Assembly: GCA_027422505.1 (NCBI GenBank)
Contig: JAPQWV010000305.1
Span: 656,001-720,000 of the forward strand
DNA: 64,000 bases
Reading direction: 5' to 3'
Origin: Craterostigma plantagineum
Lineage: Eukaryota > Streptophyta > Magnoliopsida > Lamiales > Linderniaceae
Shown: positions 58,883-64,000 of the stretch, piece by piece
Position numbering within the stretch: the stretch's first letter is position 1
Layout: each line of letters starts with the position of its first letter
Notes under the pieces: model-generated
What the model was told of the DNA's origin: nothing
The model's database searches: none
What the model saw: only the letters and a program-made list of their open reading frames with translations
Translations under genes and position numbers: made by a program

Positions 58883-59290
58883 CTTTCCTATGTGCAAGGA
58901 ATATCACCCATGTATACCTGGAATAATCATCAACGATGACAAAGGCATATCTTTTACCTCGCAGAGACATCGTCTGAACAGGACCAAAAAGGTCGAGATG
59001 AAGTAGTTCCAGTGGTCTGGATGTGGATATCACATTCTTTGCTTTGAACGATGTCTTGGTCTGCTTACCCATTTATCACGCCTTGCACGTTTGATGAACT
59101 TTATGTCAGAATACCTCGTACCAGTGCATTGCTTGTAATGTGCGACAGTAGTTCCATGTTAGCATGTCCTAGGCGTATGTAGAGATGGCAATGGGGCGGA
59201 ACACCCACTGTTGAGATACCACTTGTTTTTCTTGCTGGATTTTCTTCTTTGTACCTGCATGAATCAATTTTTTCTGAGGTGCCCAACTTT
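58872..59290 (-). pseudogene. Copia E GAG-pre-integrase and integrase N-terminus
   Basis: 59286-59101 has HLYIRLGHANMELLSHITSN (the zinc-binding GAG-pre-integrase). 59072-58872 has RPLELLHLDLFGPVQTMSLR (first catalytic Asp) and VDDYSRYTWVIFLAHRKD, ending at the deletion junction. A frame break lies between the two. The rest of the integrase is gone. Confidence 0.88.
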
Positions 59291-59461
59291 GATTATGTCC
59301 TAAAAGGTTAGTAGCAAAGTAACTCCTGTTGACACGTGATATATCATGTGTCACAGACTGTGATCTCTCAAATACAGATTGCCATTGTTTGAGGCTTGAT
59401 TATCAGGAACCTTCTTTGGCCTCCAGACATATCTAGACTTATCAGCTCTCTTAAAAAAATA

Positions 59462-59702
59462 CTACCTCCGTCCCATTAATTTTATCACATTTTGCCATTT
59501 CGGCGTCCCACTATTTTATCACATTTCCTTATTTAGTAAAGAAACTATCACAAACAATCAATAAAATAATATTAAATATTCTTAAAAGACGTGTCAAAAT
59601 ACACACTTTATTACCTTTTCATTATACTATATTAATATAATAATACCACCTTAATATCCGTGCCCACCAATACATGTGATAAAAATAACGGGACGGAGGT
59701 AG
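59462..59702. mobile_element. Stowaway MITE, 241 bp
   Basis: Terminal inverted repeats ctacctccgtccc and, on the reverse strand, ctacctccgtcccgtta, with TA duplicated on both sides (59460-59461, 59703-59704). The CTCC(G)TCCC end and TA target are the hallmark of Stowaway (Tc1/mariner). It lies within Copia E between gag and integrase. Confidence 0.93.
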
Positions 59703-60029
59703 TAATTGTTAGCACAATGACTGTGTCGGCCGCATGAAAAACACTTAGGCTTTCTAACAGTTTGTAGTGGTGCAGCATGTTCATGTGTCATGGAATATCA
59801 TATCCCTGATTTCCCAACATTTCTAGGAATACTAAGTAACATATCAAGATTTTGTTTTCCTTCAAGAAGTCTGTCAACAGTACGTGCTCTTTCTTCTACG
59901 GAATTCTTAAGAACAGAGATATCTCTAGATATATCATTATTTTGCTTCTTAAGCTCTTCACAATTACACAATGCTTTTTCTCCCTTAAGGGTTTCTAGCT
60001 CGGCTTTTAAGTGTTCATTTTCTAGATCC

Positions 60030-60990
60030 GTTTGGTGCTTCTCTCTCTAACTAACGTCATCTCGTTGCTTAACCAATCTCTTTACTTGTGAGATGCTTTT
60101 TCATCTTTTTGTCACTATTTTCCATCGGGCAGTTTGAGGTGAAGTGGCATGGCTTGTTGCACTTGAAGCATTTCTGAACATTGTTCCTGAATGATGATAT
60201 TCCCTTGTTTCTTGGTTGGAACTTGAAGTTTCCTTTGAACTTTCTTCTCAGTTGAGATTTTTCAAATTTTCTGGTCAGAAAGGCGATTTGCTCCAGTATG
60301 TCTTCCTCAGTTTCCTCTTCGCTCTCAGATTCGTTTTCTTGTTCAGTGTTGAAGGCAATGTTTAGTGGATTTCGGACTGGTGGTTAGTGCATCTCGTATG
60401 TGGTTAGGGATCCGATCAGTTCCGTGATGGGAAGTTCATCCAAGTCCTTCGCTTCGTAGATGGCAGTTACTTTGGGATTCCATTCTCTTGGGAGAGATCT
60501 CAAGATTTTTTGCACCTTCTCACTGTCTGGTATTTTCTTTCCCAACGAGAAAACTTGATTGATGATGTTCATGAATCTTGCATACATATGGCTTATAGTA
60601 TCGTTGTCCTCCATTTTGAACAACTCGTATTTGTGAGTCTAGAGGGCTATTATTTCTTGTACAACTTGAGTGGTTCCCTCGAGTGTGACTTGAAGTATGT
60701 CCCACATATCTTTGGCAGATTCGCATGAGCTCACACGATTGTATTCTTCTCTTGCAAGCGCGCAGACAATCATGTTCTTTGTTTTGGCATTCAGGGAGAT
60801 TCCTCGCTTGTCTGTTGCATCATAGTCAGAACCTTTCTTCGGAGTTCCATCCGCCTTTTTGGGATTGTAGGGTGCAAACGTGATGATATCCAACATATCA
60901 TAGTCAACAGCAAACAAGAATTCCTTCATACGGTTTTTCCATATAGCCTAGTTGGTTCCATCGTGGTGGCCTGAAATGGGATTGTCCCGC
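60030..60990 (-). pseudogene. Copia E gag
   Basis: Starts near 60990 with HHDGTN-stop-AIWKNRMKEFL (family form GTNYAIWKxRM; the Tyr codon became TAG). Then KADGTPKKGSDYDATDKRGI, YNRVSSCESAKDMWDILQV, FKMEDNDTISHMYARFMNII, KILRSLPREWNPKVTAIYEA and LPITELIGSLTTYEMH. An acidic tract (ENESESEEETEEDILEQIAF) and a zinc knuckle CFKCNKPCHFTSNCP near 60150 follow. It is typical UBN2-type Copia gag with an early stop and another stop after TYEMH. Confidence 0.9.
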
Positions 60991-61077
60991 TGCAAAAACA
61001 TCAATACTAAGAAGCCATTAGATCTTTAACTCAGGCTTGTTAGGCTCGTCGTTTGAATAACCCGCTCTGATACCAAA

Positions 61078-62753
61078 TGAAGATAAAAACGTGCGTAAGA
61101 GGGGGTGAATTAGGCTTATAAAAATTTATGCTTCTTTTCACAAATCCTAAGATGTAGTGACTTAGATATGCCTACTGATGCTTGTCACGAATATGCCTGA
61201 TATATCCTAGTAACGTCGGATGTGTGTCGGGTCTGTCTCCACAGCAAAAAGGAAATAATTGTAAAGTAAATACGATACAGGATTTTATAGAGGTTATATT
61301 CCAACTGGGGTTACTCCTCTCCTTGGGGTCCCAAGAGTTTAACCAATCATTGTAATGCATGGTAACTAAATCAAAATAGATTGATTAGCCCAATACACAA
61401 CCGAAACAAGTCGAACACTAGACACACTAGGTTACCACATGTCGAGTTTCGTTCCTCGGAATCTACTGATCCCGACAGACACAGCTCGCTACCGAATGGT
61501 CCCCGGAACTCGTCCTTCCCTTCACGTGTGCGTAAACGTCGACCTTGCCTCCTTGGTATTGCTCATGTCCGTAGACAACACGTCCGAAGACACTAATATA
61601 TGGTGGGAGGTTGGAATATCTCAGTACGCTCAATACTTTGCAAGTGATCGCTCAGGTAGTCATAAAGCCATCGCAAATGAAATCTCAGGAATCTTTCAAT
61701 AATGCTTCTGCTCAAAATGCTCTTAGTCGTAGGTCCAAATTCTAAGTGACTCGAAATTATGAAGTGTTGCTCATATATAAACCTTTTCACTCAACACTTT
61801 ACATGGAAAATCATATCAATATATTAATCACCAAATCAAGCATATAGTTCATGCACGAGTAGTCAACATGCCATGTAAATCATGCTCTTAATAAATTATC
61901 ACAACGGCCATAAGCACATTAAAGCATGATCATATTCCATATAAAAGCTCAGATTCATTCTCAAGGCATATTCAATCATTTTCTAATTATATTTGTCATA
62001 ATAGAACTTTTCATAAGTGATTCCCTGCTATCAGTTTCTAGAATATGTCAATTCAGATTTACTTTCCATGTATAGCACACGAGATAGCATCATATCAATT
62101 CCATATTTAGCACATAGTATCAGATCAATATATTTATCATGTTTAGCACTTAAGATCGTATCAGATCACATCTATCATGAATTAATATGTCATGCCACAA
62201 CTTTCCATATTTCAGAGATCACATCCGTTTTTAGCACATACCATATAATAGCAGATTATCCACGAAGACAATCAAATCAAATTTTACCTAAATATAATAT
62301 TCCAATCAGTATAAGGAACGATATCAATTCGATATTGCACATTAAATTCAGTGGAAAACATGCAAAGAATCGGAGATATGATTTTCGTCCAGGAATAAAC
62401 GATTCACGACGGATATATCACCTTCCATATATAGACCGCATATTTTCCCTTATATAATCAAGTAGGATATCTCACGTTGTTCCCATAAATAGCACAGTAC
62501 GACAGATCCTAGCATGTGAGAAGTCTATAATATGCGATCACATAGTTTCACCAAATAATCACAGAATCACATGTGAAAAAAATATTCAACACTTTAACCG
62601 ATTGATAGCTCGTAAACTGCATGCTCGCATATTATCATGTACTTAGACATTATATTTAACATTTATCGAATTGCTTAATTTATAGACCTAACGTCATTAC
62701 AATTACATAGTTCATCAAAACTCTCTAACGTTCATGGAACAAAAAGGTCAACA
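61078..62753 (-). repeat. Copia E 5' LTR, about 1.7 kb
   Basis: Starts TGAAGATAAAAACG next to the primer binding site and ends GGTCAACA at the hAT junction. It carries a region with repeated catatcaat/atcatat words in its second half, shared with the truncated left LTR. Confidence 0.82.
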
Positions 62754-62758
62754 ACTAT

Positions 62759-63110
62759 CTTGGTGGAAAACAAGCGGACACTCATATCCAACATTACAAG
62801 TTATTGCTAGAGACATATTGGCCATTCAAATGTCCAATGTTGCATCTGAGGCTGCGTTTAGTACTAGTGGAAGAATTATGAGTGAATACCGTAGTAAACT
62901 TCTTCCGAAGACATTGGAGGCCGTGATGTGTACTCAAAGATGGCTTCGTAAAGGTGATATATTATCGTATTTAAATATTTAATCGTCTTATTCTAACAGT
63001 GCAATGCAATTGAGAGACATTATTATTTTCTCTTGTAGATGAAAACTATCATACATTCAATGACGATGGAGATGCTGATGAGGTAAAATAATAATTGTAT
63101 TTGTTTGTAT
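62759..63110 (+). pseudogene. hAT transposase C-terminal dimerisation domain
   Basis: Continues the frame broken at 57674: LSWWKTSGHSYPTLQVIARD, ILAIQMSNVASEAAFSTSGR, IMSEYRSKLLPKTLEAVMCT and QRWLRKG, the conserved hAT C-terminal (hATC) dimerisation domain. After KG a likely GT-AG intron (about 62956-63039) leads to DENYHTFNDDGDADE, a plausible acidic tail. This domain has no lesions, unlike the N-terminal part. Confidence 0.88.
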
Positions 63111-63735
63111 GCTTATTTAATTAAGGTGTAATTTTATTCTTTTGATGTCACCGGAATCGTGATGTTACATTTCAAGAATCGAGATGGATTCGTATTTATG
63201 TCATTTATGCCCGACATAATTGTTTCTTTAGTACCCTTTTTGTTTATGGTTTTACGGAGCATACTAAAGAAACAAATGTCGTCATATTTTCGTACTCTTT
63301 ATTTTTATCCTAGTTTTTTTTGCAATTTCTATTATCGTAAATGTTTGATGGTTCGTTATTTTATGTCGCTATTGACTATATAACTTCGTTAATTTATTGG
63401 GTATATACATGAATATGAGGAACCCGAATTCCCCGCGGGAACCCCGATCACTGAACGGTGATTCCCCATCCCCAAATCAATTCAACATTAGCGGTGAATT
63501 AGTGGGGATTGTATTAATAACGAGAATTTGGTATGGGGATGGTACGTCCAATACCAGATTATTAAAATATTCAATTTCTTAATTTACGTGCCAAATTCCA
63601 AATGTACAAAAACAAATGAGACTGAGAGAGTATTATATAAAATTATGTTATATTATATTATGGCATAGATATACAGTAAAACAGCATACATTTTTATATT
63701 ATATCACATTATATTAAACATATATATAATATATA

Positions 63736-63791
<56 letters not shown>

Positions 63792-64000
63792 GAGTGTCGG
63801 GGAATCTTAGCGGAGTTCTTGTCCTGCAAACTAATTATATGTGTCTAATAATTATATGGAGATGATAATAGTTATTGGACGTTTTCTAGTTTTATCGTAA
63901 CGCATGTCGTTAAATATACGTCATAATGATCATAGTGGTTTTCATTATTGGTTTATTTTTATTGGTGGAGCAGCCCGCACATTAATTATTTTTACTGGCA
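63111..64000. other. hAT right subterminal region, then AT-rich flank
   Basis: 63111-63550 is the likely untranslated and subterminal part of the hAT element. The rest is AT-rich with no gene. A TA run of about 50 bases lies at 63738-63789. Confidence 0.6.
63738..63789. repeat. TA dinucleotide microsatellite
   Basis: Uninterrupted ta/at run. Confidence 0.97.

Larger units (their letters stand above)
57680..62753 (-). mobile_element. Copia E: deleted LTR retrotransposon in the hAT transposase
   Basis: The right LTR is complete (61078-62753, about 1.7 kb). The left LTR is cut short (57680 to about 58882). The target sequence gctat (57675-57679) recurs as actat (62754-62758). The primer site ttggtatcagagcggg is on the reverse strand at 61062-61077. 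Only gag and the first part of integrase remain. The reading passes from integrase straight into the truncated LTR, so RT, RNase H and one LTR end are deleted. The hAT frame continues across the insertion: GFDLL then SWWKTSGHSYPTL. Confidence 0.88.
55282..63550 (+). mobile_element. hAT transposon, split by Copia E
   Basis: Begins TAGGGGTGGCAAAATTC, a hAT-type end, with G-rich subterminal repeats (ggggacgggacggggatgg). The transposase lies at 55929-57674 and 62759-63110. The right subterminal part (ccccgatc..gattccccatcccc, ..tatggggatgg) is present to about 63550, but no complementary ttgccacccc end is found. The right end is therefore lost or too diverged and the 8 bp duplication cannot be read. 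Confidence 0.78.

Noticed and set aside
58668..59006. 112-codon plus frame
   Set aside because: It spans the truncated Copia E LTR and antisense integrase, so it is a shadow.

Overview
The window is plant nuclear DNA, very probably a eudicot. One intact intron-containing gene, a plastid-targeted class II diterpene synthase (copalyl diphosphate synthase type, CPS), sits in a dense field of nested, mostly broken transposable elements. A Lamiales source is a guess from the overall look of the CPS protein and is not proven by the sequence. No rRNA, no true tRNA, no CRISPR and no bacterial-style operon is visible.

Layout. 1-520: 3' part of a non-autonomous hAT-like element with a tRNA-like Pol III promoter inside. 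708-6105: rearranged non-coding LTR retroelement (LTR-internal-LTR-internal-LTR), with a 1.9 kb solo LTR at 1579-3467. 6372-11635: an R2R3-MYB pseudogene (subgroup-22/MYB44-like) split by a 5.0 kb Copia element (6433-11424), followed by a second hAT-like element (11636-12216) and a 206 bp hAT MITE (12322-12527). 12536-14190: AT-rich DNA with two fold-backs and no supported gene. About 14212-15389: minus-strand Gypsy-type LTR. 15397-29062: Sirevirus-like Copia C (+ strand), split by the 9.8 kb Copia B (18593-28378, - strand, 2.2 kb LTRs). About 29063-35799: a second Sirevirus-like element, Copia D, joined in frame to the integrase of C and ending in a 3' LTR. 36333-39049: Mutator-like element (MULE) with about 95 bp terminal inverted repeats, a 10 bp target duplication, a SWIM-type transposase remnant and a Copia gag fragment. 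39301-40290: an older MULE-like remnant, microsatellite and minisatellite directly upstream of CPS.

40518-46430: the CPS gene, 13 exons, 844 codons, all introns GT-AG, frame kept throughout. It has the DxDD motif and the His/Asn pair (LHS, PNV) typical of ent-CPP synthases. It carries Arg, not His, at the position that separates specialised-metabolism cyclases from gibberellin cyclases. This is the most interesting biology in the window: a probable specialised ent-CPS.

46862-48181: solo Copia LTR holding a tRNA-derived SINE. 48881-54150: minus-strand ULP1/DUF1985 pseudogene of the kind carried by MULEs, broken by a second SINE copy (49953-50122) and a 2.5 kb Gypsy-type solo LTR (50253-52744). 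55282 to about 63550: hAT element with a BED-finger transposase, split by a deleted Copia E (57680-62753) that itself holds a Stowaway MITE (59462-59702). The window ends in AT-rich DNA with a long TA run.

The elements do not act together as a system. The window is best read as a time-ordered stack of insertions around one functional-looking diterpenoid gene. Target duplications visible on many elements allow the order of events to be read.
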